Shown here one piece after another: positions 1-8,075 of a stretch of DNA of 64,000 nucleotides (the first letter of the stretch is position 1; each line of letters begins with the position of its first letter). Location of the stretch: positions 186,001-250,000 of the forward strand of contig NZ_CP084470.1 of the NCBI RefSeq assembly GCF_020405205.1. The letters are read 5' to 3'. Origin of the DNA: Natrinema salinisoli (GTDB taxonomy: Archaea; Halobacteriota; Halobacteria; Halobacteriales; Natrialbaceae). The translations under genes and the position numbers were made by a program. Below the pieces are notes generated by a model. It worked only from the letters and a program-made list of their open reading frames with translations, ran no database searches and was not told the DNA's origin.

Positions 1-183
1 TTTCGTCGTTTCGCTCAGTTGGAGCGTCATCATCCCCACTCGGAGTGCACGCTCGACGACGTCGACCTGTTCTGAATCGTCGTACTCTGCAAGATAGTTG
101 GCGAGGTCTTCGTCGTGGACGGTAAACTGGACTGAGACCTCATTCGTATCCGGGTTTACCTGGACATCGCGTGCAGTTGCCAT
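1..183 (-). CDS. partial hypothetical protein (N-terminus, runs off the left edge)
   Basis: The ATG at 181-183 on the minus strand opens a frame that stays open to the window edge (61 codons visible). The visible protein starts MATARDVQVNPDTNEVSV and is acidic, with a segment (DSEQVDVVERALRVGMMTLQL) that looks like a short amphipathic helix. I recall haloarchaeal nuclease-related proteins beginning this way, but the visible part carries no catalytic motif, so no function is assigned. It lies 135 bp downstream of the QueC-like gene on the same strand and could belong to the same block. Confidence 0.7.
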   Translation of the reverse strand, partial: MATARDVQVNPDTNEVSVQFTVHDEDLANYLAEYDDSEQVDVVERALRVGMMTLQLSETTK

Positions 184-318
184 ATTGCTACCGTATACTC
201 CAGTTATGTTAGAATTGGTGTCGGAATGACGGAATCCATCTGTAGACACCAATACACGGCCCGGAAATAGCACAAAAGTCGTAAGGGTGACGGATATCAA
301 TCAGGCATCATCCGTAAA

Positions 319-1785
319 CTAACATAAGTTGGCGAGCTCTTCGTCCTCTAACGAAAGAAACTCTGTAACGTAGTTTTCCAGCGTTGGGTTATCAGCTGCG
401 AAGAATTCCACGGTTTGGAAGATCTCTCTACTAAATCGCTCATAGAGCCCCAATATATCGGGGTCAAGAAGCTCGGGGTTAGATGAAACCAGCTCCCCTT
501 GGGTCGAAGTCTGGATACGGTACGCGAACGAGAGATGAGCATTCAAGCCTAACAAAAACACTGACAAACTAGACTGTCGACTCTGGTTGGGTTGAGCAAT
601 ATTCTCAGCATTCACTTTCGAGAAGTCGAAGTCCAATAGATGATTCTTGTCTAACATCAATTCGTCTGGCTGTATTTTGTGTTCGCTGTTTACTAGACCA
701 ATGATACGGATAAGACAAGGAATACACTCACCACAGTTGTAAGGGTGTCCGGAAGCGTCCTTTCCTTGTGACAATTCACGCGGATGCGGACATGTTCGAG
801 TGAAGAAAATATCTGCCTTGTTTGGGATACAGTCGACAACCTCTTTCTTCGTGTAATCAAGGAACGGATTGCTGATTTTCAGCTTACGGTCCGGGAATAG
901 ATCGTCAAAAATGCGGTTCAAGCTCTTTACGAATAGCGGATGAACTGTGCGAGTCGTCGTCCAGCCAGATTCTAGCGATGAGAACCGCGATAGGACGCCA
1001 TTCTCGGGAACAAAGATATCATCAACATCGAGGGCCACCGCGACAGCGGCGGCGAAAGCGAAGTACATGAACGAACGAGTGAACTGCGTATCCTCATATG
1101 CATAGAATTCTTCGTCGACACCTATTGAGGTCAGATCACCATCAAAGAGATGGTCAAAATTCCGCACTAGATGACCGACGTTTCGACCATGATCTACACT
1201 GACAAAGTGTGGATTGTACCCGTCCTCAGCGAGGTGAAATCGGCCACCCAAACTATCTAACCCGCCAGAAAAAAGGGCGACAGAATCAGCCTCAGGCAGC
1301 TGATCACGATATCCATCAGCACCATCGTCAATAGACTGGTTTTCGTCAATCGCATCGATGAACCGATACTGGAAATTATCACGCGAGATGAAGCTAATAG
1401 CGTGGTTCAATTCAGGCTCTATTGGTCGCCATTTCTCCACGTCAGCAACAGGGTGCAAAATCTGTATCTGCCGTGATTTCAGCATTTCCTCCCCATCATC
1501 CTTCGCGCCAGTAGGCCCCCGCTTCACCAAACGATCTGCAACGTATGTACCGAGTGCGAGCTCAACTAATGCCGTGACTGCTGGAGGGGGACTCTGTCCG
1601 AACAGGTCGTTTAGAACCTCCTTCTTGTACTTTATCAGACGACCATCCTCCGTTTCAGTCTCGGTGCGATAATCGTCAACGACGATTGTGTAGTCCGAGT
1701 CAGCTTCGCTAAGATTTGATCCAGTCCCGGACTTGATCAAGAATCGCTTAGTTCCCTTCAAAGTCCTCGTCCTCCCATGCTTCAA
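319..1785 (-). CDS. QueC-like PP-loop ATPase, probably QatC of a Qat-type defence system
   Basis: A 488-residue protein with a PP-loop motif SGGLDS at about residues 173-178 and a QueC-type zinc cluster at Cys332, Cys351, Cys354 and Cys357 (CGECIPC). QueC makes the 7-cyano-7-deazaguanine precursor preQ0. Longer QueC-like proteins occur as QatC in the Qat antiviral system and in CBASS-associated loci. This protein is about twice the length of housekeeping QueC because of extra N- and C-terminal regions, which favours the defence branch. No ATG lies near the N-terminus: the frame opens after a TGA and TTG codons at 1785 or 1761 are the only early starts, overlapping the end of the upstream gene. 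Upstream is a broken QatB-like gene. QatA (ATPase) and QatD (TatD nuclease) are not in the window. Confidence 0.75.
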   Translation of the reverse strand: MKHGRTRTLKGTKRFLIKSGTGSNLSEADSDYTIVVDDYRTETETEDGRLIKYKKEVLNDLFGQSPPPAVTALVELALGTYVADRLVKRGPTGAKDDGEEMLKSRQIQILHPVADVEKWRPIEPELNHAISFISRDNFQYRFIDAIDENQSIDDGADGYRDQLPEADSVALFSGGLDSLGGRFHLAEDGYNPHFVSVDHGRNVGHLVRNFDHLFDGDLTSIGVDEEFYAYEDTQFTRSFMYFAFAAAVAVALDVDDIFVPENGVLSRFSSLESGWTTTRTVHPLFVKSLNRIFDDLFPDRKLKISNPFLDYTKKEVVDCIPNKADIFFTRTCPHPRELSQGKDASGHPYNCGECIPCLIRIIGLVNSEHKIQPDELMLDKNHLLDFDFSKVNAENIAQPNQSRQSSLSVFLLGLNAHLSFAYRIQTSTQGELVSSNPELLDPDILGLYERFSREIFQTVEFFAADNPTLENYVTEFLSLEDEELANLC

Positions 1786-2588
1786 TCATCTCGTGCATAG
1801 TATCTCGGATCATTTCCTCTACATCCTCATGCTCTAGTAGCTCTACGTTGGCATCTTCGAAAATTGGAGCGAGTTCGGGCTGGTCTTGGATCTTTTCGAC
1901 GAGTTCATCTGCCCGACTGGCACACTGGTCTCGCAGCTACTCTTCAAATTCTTCTAACTCTTGATCTGTATTGACGTTCTGGCTGAAGTGAAGCTGAAGG
2001 GCAGAGTCTGACTCAGGATCATTTGCAGCTGCCTCAATCTCCTCGTTGAGCAACTGAAACAGATACTCCCGAAAGTATACCCGGAAGAATCCCTCAACGC
2101 CATGTGTCTCTACGAACTCGTCAATATTATTTTGAATTTTGGTGTCGTTCAAGAGCATCAGCTCCTTCGGTCATGATGTCACCCATCGCACTTTCCATTG
2201 CTCGTTCTGCAGACTCTGAAAAGGCTCGGTCCGTACCTTGAGACCCCTCTGCGAGGCCCCGAGTAGCGGCCTCTTTCGAAGCCTGCTCAACGACGGCTTC
2301 AGAGGCACCAGCTGCAACGACCTCTTTTGTCACAGAGGCACCGACATCTTTGGTAGCGGACTCAACTCCGTTCTGGTGGCTTTTTATGATGAATTCCGAA
2401 CCATATCGGACCGCTAGGTATGCTGGAACTTTGGCTGCACCGTTCGGTTGAGCAGCCAGAATCATCTTGAAATAAATTTCACTCGCCCTAGCAGCATCTT
2501 TATCACCCGCAGCATCAGCTAATTCGCGTTTCGCATCCTCATAACCAGCGTTGGATGCCCCAGATCGTCCCCGGGTTGCCGTTCCCAT
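1748..2588 (-). pseudogene. QatB-like protein gene, interrupted by a frame change and an in-frame TAG
   Basis: Three consecutive minus-strand segments together resemble a QatB-sized protein of about 280 residues. Segment 1 (2588-2127, 153 aa) starts MGTATRGRSGASNAGY, close to the MGTS-type QatB N-terminus. Segment 2 (2158-1937, 73 aa) continues in another frame from an ATG overlapping the end of segment 1, and ends at TAG 1937-1939. Immediately after this TAG the same frame stays open for 62 more codons (LRDQCASRADELVEK...) to TAA at 1748-1750, overlapping the QueC-like start. A TATA-like box at about 2608-2616 lies about 24 bp before the ATG, as in leaderless transcripts. Segments 1 and 2 could instead be two real overlapping genes. 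The QatB assignment rests on N-terminal resemblance and position only. Confidence 0.5.
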
Positions 2589-2770
2589 ACTACATTATTG
2601 CTATTGTGTATTATAATTCTAATTATTGGATGGTCTCGTCGTCATCAGTACAGTATGAAATGTATAGGGAAGACACAAACTCGAACATCAGCAACGTATT
2701 CTCGATTCGTTAGTTGCTGTAGCAATAGTTCAACCTTGGATTTCGTACTCAGCGTGTAGAGCGAGGAGTC

Positions 2771-2795
2771 TTTTGGCCCCTCAATGGGCGAGGGG
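2771..2795 (+). promoter_or_regulatory. T-rich box plus GCCCC/GGGG hairpin motif, copy 1
   Basis: TTTTGGCCCC is followed by TCAATGGGCGAGGGG, so GGCCCC can pair with GAGGGG. It ends 39 bp before the TFB-like ATG. It is the most diverged member of the family seen at 17755, 20725, 21149, 23127, 37836, 57673 and 58748. Confidence 0.5.
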
Positions 2796-2834
2796 ATCGC
2801 TGTACTGGCGGGTTCCCTGAACACGGTGAGAACG

Positions 2835-3398
2835 ATGGCAACCAGAGACATCTACGAGAGTGGATTCGATGAAGACGTCCGAGCTGAGTCGAGCACGAAC
2901 CAATGCCCCGAATGCGATGGCCGAGTCACGACGAACGCGGTCGAAACGGTTTGCGAGGACTGTGGCCTGGTCATCAACGAACACCATATCGATCACGGGC
3001 CGGAGTGGCGGGCGTACGACGACGAGGAGTGTCTCCCCCATGCGGAGAGAGCTATCGAGCGAGGAGCTGAACTCTACGCTGGGACGAAAAGTCGAGAGGC
3101 ACGGGAGTTCTTTCGAGATCGTCTTCCAGAAGCGACGATATGGGAACCTCAAATGGACTGGATGCATGAACACTCGAGCTATCCCAAAGTGAGTCGGCTG
3201 ATTGTCGCTGATCGAGCGAAAGTCGTTGTTGGTCTGTGGGACGAAGATGCTGATGGGGTGAAAACGGAAACTGCAATAGTCGGAGAAGGAACGACTAATC
3301 CCTTGGTGGTCCTTGTCCGTGAACTGCTCGGTCCTCGATTAGATCATCTCGATTACCAGAGTGACGAATTCCTTGGAAGTCTTCCGTTTGAAAGCTGA
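2835..3398 (+). CDS. chimeric protein: TFB-type zinc ribbon joined to a TrmB-type sensor domain
   Basis: A 187-residue protein starting at ATG 2835. Residues 1-60 match the N-terminus of haloarchaeal transcription factor B: MATRDIYESGFDED, then a zinc ribbon with Cys24, Cys27, Cys40 and Cys43 and the W-R-A-Y/D-D stretch. The two cyclin-like TFB repeats are absent. After about residue 68 the sequence instead resembles the C-terminal PLD-like domain of TrmB-family regulators (LPEATIWEPQMDWMHEHS, VSRLIVADRAKVVVG, ETAIVGEGTTNPLVVLVREL). The frame is uninterrupted. Known: the TFB ribbon contacts RNA polymerase, and TrmB C-termini sense ligands. Inference: either a decay product of recombination or a small regulator that could compete with TFB. 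The hairpin motif lies directly upstream. Confidence 0.65.
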   Translation: MATRDIYESGFDEDVRAESSTNQCPECDGRVTTNAVETVCEDCGLVINEHHIDHGPEWRAYDDEECLPHAERAIERGAELYAGTKSREAREFFRDRLPEATIWEPQMDWMHEHSSYPKVSRLIVADRAKVVVGLWDEDADGVKTETAIVGEGTTNPLVVLVRELLGPRLDHLDYQSDEFLGSLPFES

Positions 3399-3830
3399 CC
3401 ACCAATATTCGCTGCGAGGAATGAGTTCAATAACTGCTTCTCCTGTACTTACCGCTGTCCTCAAGGATGGGACTCGCGGACACGGTACTTGCAGTAAGTA
3501 CGTGTATGGACTTAGCGTAATACTTCTACCACCTACGTACTCCAGAAAACGCCGACAGGGGGTGCCGGCGTTCATGTCCCTATGGTGGGTACGTCAACCA
3601 TGGTGGTTCTGAGATTGGGTGACGGTTTGGCTATTGACGTCACGTCGGAACGATCTCAGAGTGGCGAGGTTGATATGTCTCGTGTCGAACAGTCGATGGG
3701 TGCTGACTGATCCTTTCCCCCTCGCCAGCTGGTTATTAGCACACAACTGGTATCAACCTATTGGCCATTTGCCAGTATTGGGAATAGTGGATACCAATCT
3801 CTGAAAACAATAATAGAAGTTGACAATCAG
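3399..3830. other. 432-bp stretch without a convincing gene
   Basis: Short open frames here show no recognisable domain. The stretch holds a 16-bp sequence at 3442-3457 (CCTGTACTTACCGCTG) repeated exactly at 32622-32637, which suggests remnants of a mobile element. Confidence 0.5.
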
Positions 3831-4121
3831 CTACTTCAAGTCAACATATTGGTTTTCCCAGTCTCGACGAGCTTTGAGTTCTCGAGTGCCGCGAGCCGTG
3901 ATCGAGTAGACGTTCGTCCGTCGGTCCTTCTCACCTTTTTCAACCAGTCCTTTGTCTACGATCTCGTCGAGATTCGGGTAGAGCCGTCCATGATGGATTT
4001 CGTTCTCGTAATAATCTTCAAGTTCGTCTTTGATCGCCAGCCCGTGCGGCTCCTCCAGTCCCGCAGCCACGTACAGCAGATCGCGCTGGAAACCGGTCAG
4101 ATCGTACATATAATAACTCAT
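3831..4121 (-). CDS. PadR-family transcriptional regulator
   Basis: A 96-residue winged-helix protein starting MSYYMYDLTGFQRDLLYVAAGLEEP. The stretch HGLAIKDELEDYYENEIHHGRLYPNLDEIVDKGLVEKG is the classic PadR helix-turn-helix and beta-wing pattern of small haloarchaeal members, ending in a basic C-terminal helix. The ATG at 4119-4121 was chosen because the residues in front of it show no family resemblance. The protein probably acts as a DNA-binding dimer. It is divergent from the HalOD1 gene starting at 4237, so the 115-bp gap probably holds both promoters. Confidence 0.85.
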   Translation of the reverse strand: MSYYMYDLTGFQRDLLYVAAGLEEPHGLAIKDELEDYYENEIHHGRLYPNLDEIVDKGLVEKGEKDRRTNVYSITARGTRELKARRDWENQYVDLK

Positions 4122-4205
4122 GATAGTCACCGATATAAGAACGCGGATGATCTCGCCTTGTCTAACATGAAAGACCGTGTCCAATTCAATAGGGTTTGGA
4201 AATCC

Positions 4206-4212
4206 TTTTATA
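4206..4212 (+). promoter_or_regulatory. TATA-like box for the HalOD1 gene
   Basis: TTTTATA is centred about 27 bp upstream of ATG 4237, the spacing expected for a leaderless haloarchaeal transcript. This helps choose 4237 as the start. Confidence 0.5.
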
Positions 4213-4236
4213 CCGGAGTCTTGGATTTTAGGGTCA

Positions 4237-4551
4237 ATGGGAAAGATGGGCACCCAGATTAATACAGATGAATCTTCAGCTGAAATTACTCTGTCGACTA
4301 CTGCCAAATGGGAGCAGGATACCGAGAATACGCCTGTCTATGCGGTTGTTTCGGCGGTGTCAGAAGCGTCTGGTCTAGATATAGTTGAGTTGCCGCCACT
4401 CTATGAGGTAATCAATCCAGACGCGCTGAACGCGTTGTTCACTTCCCGAGCTGAGCCTGCTGTCAGAAAAGTCTCCTTCGAGTACGCAGGATACGACATC
4501 GTTGTACGCGGAACCGGTGCGGTTGAGGTACGGACCACAGTCAACGCCTGA
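4237..4551 (+). CDS. HalOD1 output domain protein
   Basis: About 104 residues beginning MGKMGTQINTDESS. The core VYAVVSAVSEASGLDIVELPPLYEVINPDALNALF followed by VSFEYAGYDIVVRGTGAVEV is the HalOD1 pattern: alpha helix, P-P-L-x-x-x-I/V-D-x-x-A-L, then a beta hairpin with F-E-Y-x-G. HalOD1 domains occur at the C-terminus of haloarchaeal response regulators or, as here, alone. Their biochemical role is not established. The upstream TATA-like box supports ATG 4237; ATG 4246 is an alternative. It faces away from the PadR gene. Confidence 0.85.
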   Translation: MGKMGTQINTDESSAEITLSTTAKWEQDTENTPVYAVVSAVSEASGLDIVELPPLYEVINPDALNALFTSRAEPAVRKVSFEYAGYDIVVRGTGAVEVRTTVNA

Positions 4552-4749
4552 AATACGGTTTCTCACTCTTTGCTCAGACCATCGGTGGCAGACTTCTTGA
4601 GTCACGGCTGTCGCCAATCATGGATATCCCTCTCAATGACGTCCTGCCGCCGGTATGGGACACTCAACTGTCGATTCCAAGAGTAGTATGGCTGGGTCAA
4701 TCAGGGGCTTATCCTTCACGACAGTCCTCAACCGCCTGCGCCGACTTGT

Positions 4750-5658
4750 TCAGCGCATCTTCTCCCCCCCCTCAACGATATTACCAGTAGTGATATCGCC
4801 GCCACCATCCAAGATCCCACCATCGTCAGATCCACTGTCCTCATCCTCTGTCTCGAGTACAGCATCACGGCACTCCCCGGCCTCATCAGAAACGGATTCA
4901 AGCGTTTCAGACGCGACTGATGAATTCACATCTTCCAATATCCTGTCCACGTCGGTGTTATGCTCGTCTGCCACCGCTTCCAGATCCTCTCGGCGCAACT
5001 CTACACCCATCTTCCCTGCCTGTCGCAGCAGGTTCGAGGTCCCGGTCACCATCGATCCTCGGAGCGCCACGTGCACCTCGCTCATCGCAAGCGCCCAGCA
5101 CCGATCCCCACACACGTACCGCAACCGGTACAGCCCGAGTTGACTGGCCTTATTGGCAGTGAACCGTGTTCCAGCAAACGCCGGCTGGTAGAACGCTCCC
5201 GTCGAGATCAGCATCGCATCCACACCGAACATCACCGTCGCAATCTGGTACTCCTGAATCGCAGCGTCAGTCCGTTCCTCAGAGGCAGCACACGCCTTGT
5301 TGCTCATCTGGTTGTAGCTACCGAGCAGCGGCGCATACTTCGTCAGTTCTCCCGTCTCACTGCGGATGTCTCCAAGCGGTTCGACCGGAACCTGCCCACC
5401 GAACTCATTGGCGATCTGGGCCGCGTAATGCGCCCGCCGCACTGTACGATCCGTCGTTTCCCCGCCGTCTTCCAGCATCGACTTATTGACCTCGTTCTCG
5501 AAATCTTGGTTGAAGTCACAGAGGTCGTCTGCGCTCTCGAGAAAGACCTCGCGTCGCTCCGATTCATTGTCCGGCAGATCATCGTAGAACCCGAGATTTG
5601 CCAGTAGCTCAAGATACGTGTCAATGGAAAGCTCGTCGCTACCAGGACCACTATCCAT
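4750..5658 (-). CDS. hypothetical haloarchaeal protein, acidic, 302 aa
   Basis: An uninterrupted 302-residue frame from ATG 5656-5658. It is strongly acidic, with a C-terminal low-complexity tail rich in Asp, Gly and Glu (EDEDSGSDDGGILDGGGDITTG). The central part has moderately hydrophobic helices (QIATVMFGVDAMLISTGAFYQPAF) but no clear transmembrane segment, and a C-G-D-R-C motif near residue 180. I do not recognise the family. Downstream (4552-4749) is noncoding. The next upstream gene (5734-6141) is on the same strand 75 bp away, so a loose operon is possible. Confidence 0.7.
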   Translation of the reverse strand: MDSGPGSDELSIDTYLELLANLGFYDDLPDNESERREVFLESADDLCDFNQDFENEVNKSMLEDGGETTDRTVRRAHYAAQIANEFGGQVPVEPLGDIRSETGELTKYAPLLGSYNQMSNKACAASEERTDAAIQEYQIATVMFGVDAMLISTGAFYQPAFAGTRFTANKASQLGLYRLRYVCGDRCWALAMSEVHVALRGSMVTGTSNLLRQAGKMGVELRREDLEAVADEHNTDVDRILEDVNSSVASETLESVSDEAGECRDAVLETEDEDSGSDDGGILDGGGDITTGNIVEGGEKMR

Positions 5659-5733
5659 AGTTAAACCATGGTATCACGTATCACAGGAGTTGTTGTAGTG
5701 TTTAAGGTAGGCGCATATGATGTTTTGATTCGT

Positions 5734-6141
5734 CTAATAGGCTGTCAGCCACCCCAAGAGATTGAAAAGGAGATACTGAAAAAGAGTTCCAAAGATGAGT
5801 GAACCAACCGCAAGCGGAATGAGCAACACAGGCCTGCTCATTGATTGATCTACGGGAGCGTGTACGATTCCTTTTTCGTCGACGGTACCGATAGACTCGA
5901 GAAGAAGCCATCCTGCAACGAAGAATCCTATTGGGGGGACAGTGAGCAAAAGGAGTCCCGTTGTAATCCATACCCAAGTTTCGACGTCGCCAGTGGGAAG
6001 TACATAACTGCGAAAGGAGCCTCTATTGCGTTCCAAGTGACCTAATTTTCCGTCGACATGATCGGCAGAGCTTGGCCTATCGTCGCTACGAGATTCAGTA
6101 GAAGTGGATGGATCTGAATCATGCTCACGGGAATTTTCCAT
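5734..6141 (-). CDS. small membrane protein, two predicted transmembrane helices
   Basis: A 135-residue protein with a polar, Ser/Asp-rich N-terminal 45 residues and two hydrophobic segments: TWVWITTGLLLLTVPPIGFFVAGWLLL (about 57-83) and PVLLIPLAVGSLIFGTLFQYLLFNLL (about 103-128). The start is ATG 6139-6141. No recognised domain. The acidic N-terminus is expected on the cytoplasmic side of a halophile membrane protein. The long TA-rich gap upstream probably contains its promoter. Confidence 0.65.
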   Translation of the reverse strand: MENSREHDSDPSTSTESRSDDRPSSADHVDGKLGHLERNRGSFRSYVLPTGDVETWVWITTGLLLLTVPPIGFFVAGWLLLESIGTVDEKGIVHAPVDQSMSRPVLLIPLAVGSLIFGTLFQYLLFNLLGWLTAY

Positions 6142-6592
6142 GGCGATAAACCCGTTGTATGTTTTAAAAAGTTTTCGCCTAACATATCTCTAGTCCCCAT
6201 TTTGATCGACGGGATCAGTAAACACGGAGAACTACCTACAGAATTCGGTGCTATTCCCTCAACAGTCGGTGTTGGCGTATCCCTGCACAGGAGTCTTCCG
6301 AACAATAGTGTTTGCCGGTTCTGTTGAAATCCTCTTCTTTGGAGACTTATTTACGAGAATCTACTGTACACTACACGTGCGGATATAACGTTTAGGATAC
6401 TGACAATTTTGAATGATATTCGGTAAGCCGTTCTGAATAGAGGGATCGAATGAAGCCCGGGTCAATGCCCACTCAGAGGGATGAAAGATTTACCGTTCAG
6501 TACGGGATCATTTAATATGACACTAATTCTCTCTTAAAATCCCTTATAGGTGTTGAGGACAGATATTAGACGGTAGCAAGGGGCATAACCAA
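6142..6592. other. 451-bp AT-rich stretch with an orphan IS end
   Basis: No gene is visible. At 6317-6334 is GGTTCTGTTGAAATCCTC, 17 of 18 identical to the left inverted repeat of the IS at 10829. It is not followed by a transposase, so it looks like a solo IS end. The rest is AT-rich intergenic DNA. Confidence 0.55.
6317..6334 (+). repeat. orphan IS terminal inverted repeat (left-end orientation)
   Basis: GGTTCTGTTGAAATCCTC differs at one base from the end of the IS at 10829-10846. No matching right end or transposase is seen nearby. Confidence 0.6.
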
Positions 6593-6949
6593 ATGTCTGG
6601 CCAAATAATTCGTTCCATGGTAACATTAGACAAAATATTTGGATTGCTAAAGGATGAACGCCGCCGGTACGTGCTGTATTATCTTTATGAGCAAGACGGT
6701 CCAGTAGCTATTAGAGACGTAGTTGAAACCATTGAGAACTGGGAAGACGATCCACCTCCAGAAGACAGTTCACTTGATAAATTTGAGAGGATATCTCTTG
6801 ATATAAAATATAATCATATTCCTAAGTCTGACGAGGTTCAATTCATTCAATACGATTCCGAACAATCCGTTATCCAAATTCAAGGGTCGCCGCCAGAGTT
6901 CGACACACTTGTGACAATAGCGAGGCTGATTGAAGAACCGTCGAGTTGA
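6593..6949 (+). CDS. DUF7344-like winged-helix protein
   Basis: A 118-residue protein. LDKIFGLLKDERRRYVLYYLYEQDGPVAIRDVVETI is the first helix-turn-helix half of the DUF7344 family, which in haloarchaea is usually paired with HalOD1 proteins. KYNHIPKSDEVQFIQYDSEQSVIQIQG is a diverged form of the second half, usually H-x-H-L-P-x-L-x-D-x-G-x-I-x-Y. The start is ATG 6593, with ATG 6617 (MVTLDKIF) as the alternative. It is codirectional with nothing close by. It may be a DNA-binding regulator, but no target is known. Confidence 0.65.
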   Translation: MSGQIIRSMVTLDKIFGLLKDERRRYVLYYLYEQDGPVAIRDVVETIENWEDDPPPEDSSLDKFERISLDIKYNHIPKSDEVQFIQYDSEQSVIQIQGSPPEFDTLVTIARLIEEPSS

Positions 6950-7313
6950 GAGTACTGCCCTCTGAATTCAACACGCTATTTCTGGCAGCTATCAGAGAGA
7001 TAGCTGCCGCTCCGGTAACGTCCTTGTCGTACTGAGCGGCAACTACATGTGCGTATTGACCACCAACGATTCTGCTAGCTTCGATAGGTGTTCTTCCTGG
7101 CGTGCTGAATACACAGCGCGAATGCTGCATGAACTCTGGTTTTAATTTGCGGAGCTGGTGATCGTTCAGTACAGATGGTTTATGCTCTGTAACCGCGTAC
7201 AGCATACTTGGCGGTCTCGATAAATGGTTGGGGCCTCTGGGAGCGTCTGAGGCCATCGCTCCCGACATTTCTGCCCAATGGAAAATACGCAATCGGAAGT
7301 ATCTACAAGTGAT
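6950..7313. other. degraded stretch without a convincing gene
   Basis: No recognisable protein on either strand. It contains copy 1 (7101-7174) of an imperfect repeat also found at 8410-8480. It lies just downstream (minus strand) of the winged-helix fragment at 7314-7449. Confidence 0.5.
7101..7174 (+). repeat. degenerate repeat, copy 1
   Basis: GTGCTGAATACACAGCGCGA and then AATTTGCGGAGCTGGTGATC followed by TTCAGTACAG align with 8410-8480. A shorter inverted match (GTGCTGAATGCACAGCGC on the minus strand) lies at 37703-37740. The copies probably derive from an old mobile element. Confidence 0.5.
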
Positions 7314-7449
7314 TTATAGTTGATCGAGGAGCGATTCCAGTTGGGTAAGTTTCTCTGTCGGTTCAACGAAATTTCGGTTTGAGTCATAATTGACGACTCC
7401 TTTATCCTCCAATTTTGGAATGTGAACGTGGTGCAATGATATATGAACC
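7314..7449 (-). pseudogene. C-terminal fragment of a DUF7344-type winged-helix gene
   Basis: On the minus strand the frame VHISLHHVHIPKLEDKGVVNYDSNRNF... ends at TAA 7314-7316. The motif L-H-H-V-H-I-P-K-L-E-D-x-G-V-V-x-Y-D is the second half of the DUF7344 winged helix, as in the intact protein at 7701-8075 (LEHHHLPKLADAGYIRW). The N-terminal half is missing: the fragment begins right after the stop of the HalOD1 gene at 7451. It therefore looks like the remains of a related gene left by recombination between similar regulators. Confidence 0.6.
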
Positions 7450-7450
7450 C

Positions 7451-7696
7451 CTATGCACCTTCACTATATTTTATCCCATCAATATAGATAACTTCGTCTT
7501 GATTTATGGTTACTTGATGGTCAGACACTTGGAATGTTATTTTCCACGTTCCCTTTTCCATCTTTCCTAATTTTATCAAAACATCAGGGTCGATGTAGTC
7601 TTGAAGATTATAGTTTAACTCAGTTGGTTCCAAATCATCGGCATCAGCCAAGCATTCAATTACCTTAGTGGTGAACTCGACACTATCCAATTTCAT
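7451..7696 (-). CDS. HalOD1 output domain protein
   Basis: An 81-residue protein from ATG 7694-7696, four bases after the TAA of the winged-helix gene. A GTG start at 7717 would overlap that gene. TTKVIECLADADDLEPTELNYNLQDYIDPDVLIKL, then WKITFQVSDHQVTINQDEVIYI, follows the HalOD1 helix-loop-beta layout, although the usual P-P-L is replaced by L-N-Y-N-L. With the 7701-8075 gene it forms a two-gene operon. The same pairing is seen at 52802-53448. Confidence 0.75.
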   Translation of the reverse strand: MKLDSVEFTTKVIECLADADDLEPTELNYNLQDYIDPDVLIKLGKMEKGTWKITFQVSDHQVTINQDEVIYIDGIKYSEGA

Positions 7697-7700
7697 GCAA

Positions 7701-8075
7701 TTACTCAAGGATTTCACAGCCGTAAATTAGTGTCTTGGGTAAATGATCAAGTGAATCAATAATCTGTTTGGAAATAATTTCTACTTCCTCGTAACGGGGC
7801 CCACGCTGGACGCAAAACGGATCGCGCTCCCATCGAATGTACCCGGCATCAGCCAACTTTGGAAGGTGATGATGTTCCAGTTGGATATTTAATGACTTCG
7901 AATCTATTGAAGTATTAGGAGATTCTGCGGCTTCGGGCAATGGGAGTCGCCGTTCCTCTGGGACATCCAGTAACGAAAAGATCACCATGCGTCGTGATTC
8001 GTCAGCAAGTGCCTCATGGAGCTGATTCCATCGATCAATGGCTGATCCGTTCCCTTCGGTCCAGTCAGTGTCCAT
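7701..8075 (-). CDS. DUF7344-type winged-helix regulator
   Basis: A 124-residue protein from ATG 8073-8075. WNQLHEALADESRRMVIFSLLDVPEERRLPLPEA is followed by LNIQLEHHHLPKLADAGYIRWERDPFCVQRGPRYEEV. This is the split winged helix of the haloarchaeal DUF7344 family, with a typical L-x-H-H-H-L-P-K-L-x-D-A-G-Y-I-x-W recognition region. It is the first gene of an operon with the HalOD1 gene at 7451-7696. It probably binds DNA; the regulated genes are unknown. Confidence 0.85.
   Translation of the reverse strand: MDTDWTEGNGSAIDRWNQLHEALADESRRMVIFSLLDVPEERRLPLPEAAESPNTSIDSKSLNIQLEHHHLPKLADAGYIRWERDPFCVQRGPRYEEVEIISKQIIDSLDHLPKTLIYGCEILE

Noticed and set aside
1937-1939. TAG within the QatB-like gene as a possible pyrrolysine or readthrough codon
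   Set aside because: Other genes here are interrupted by TGA and TAA as well, and no pyrrolysine machinery is seen, so mutation is simpler.
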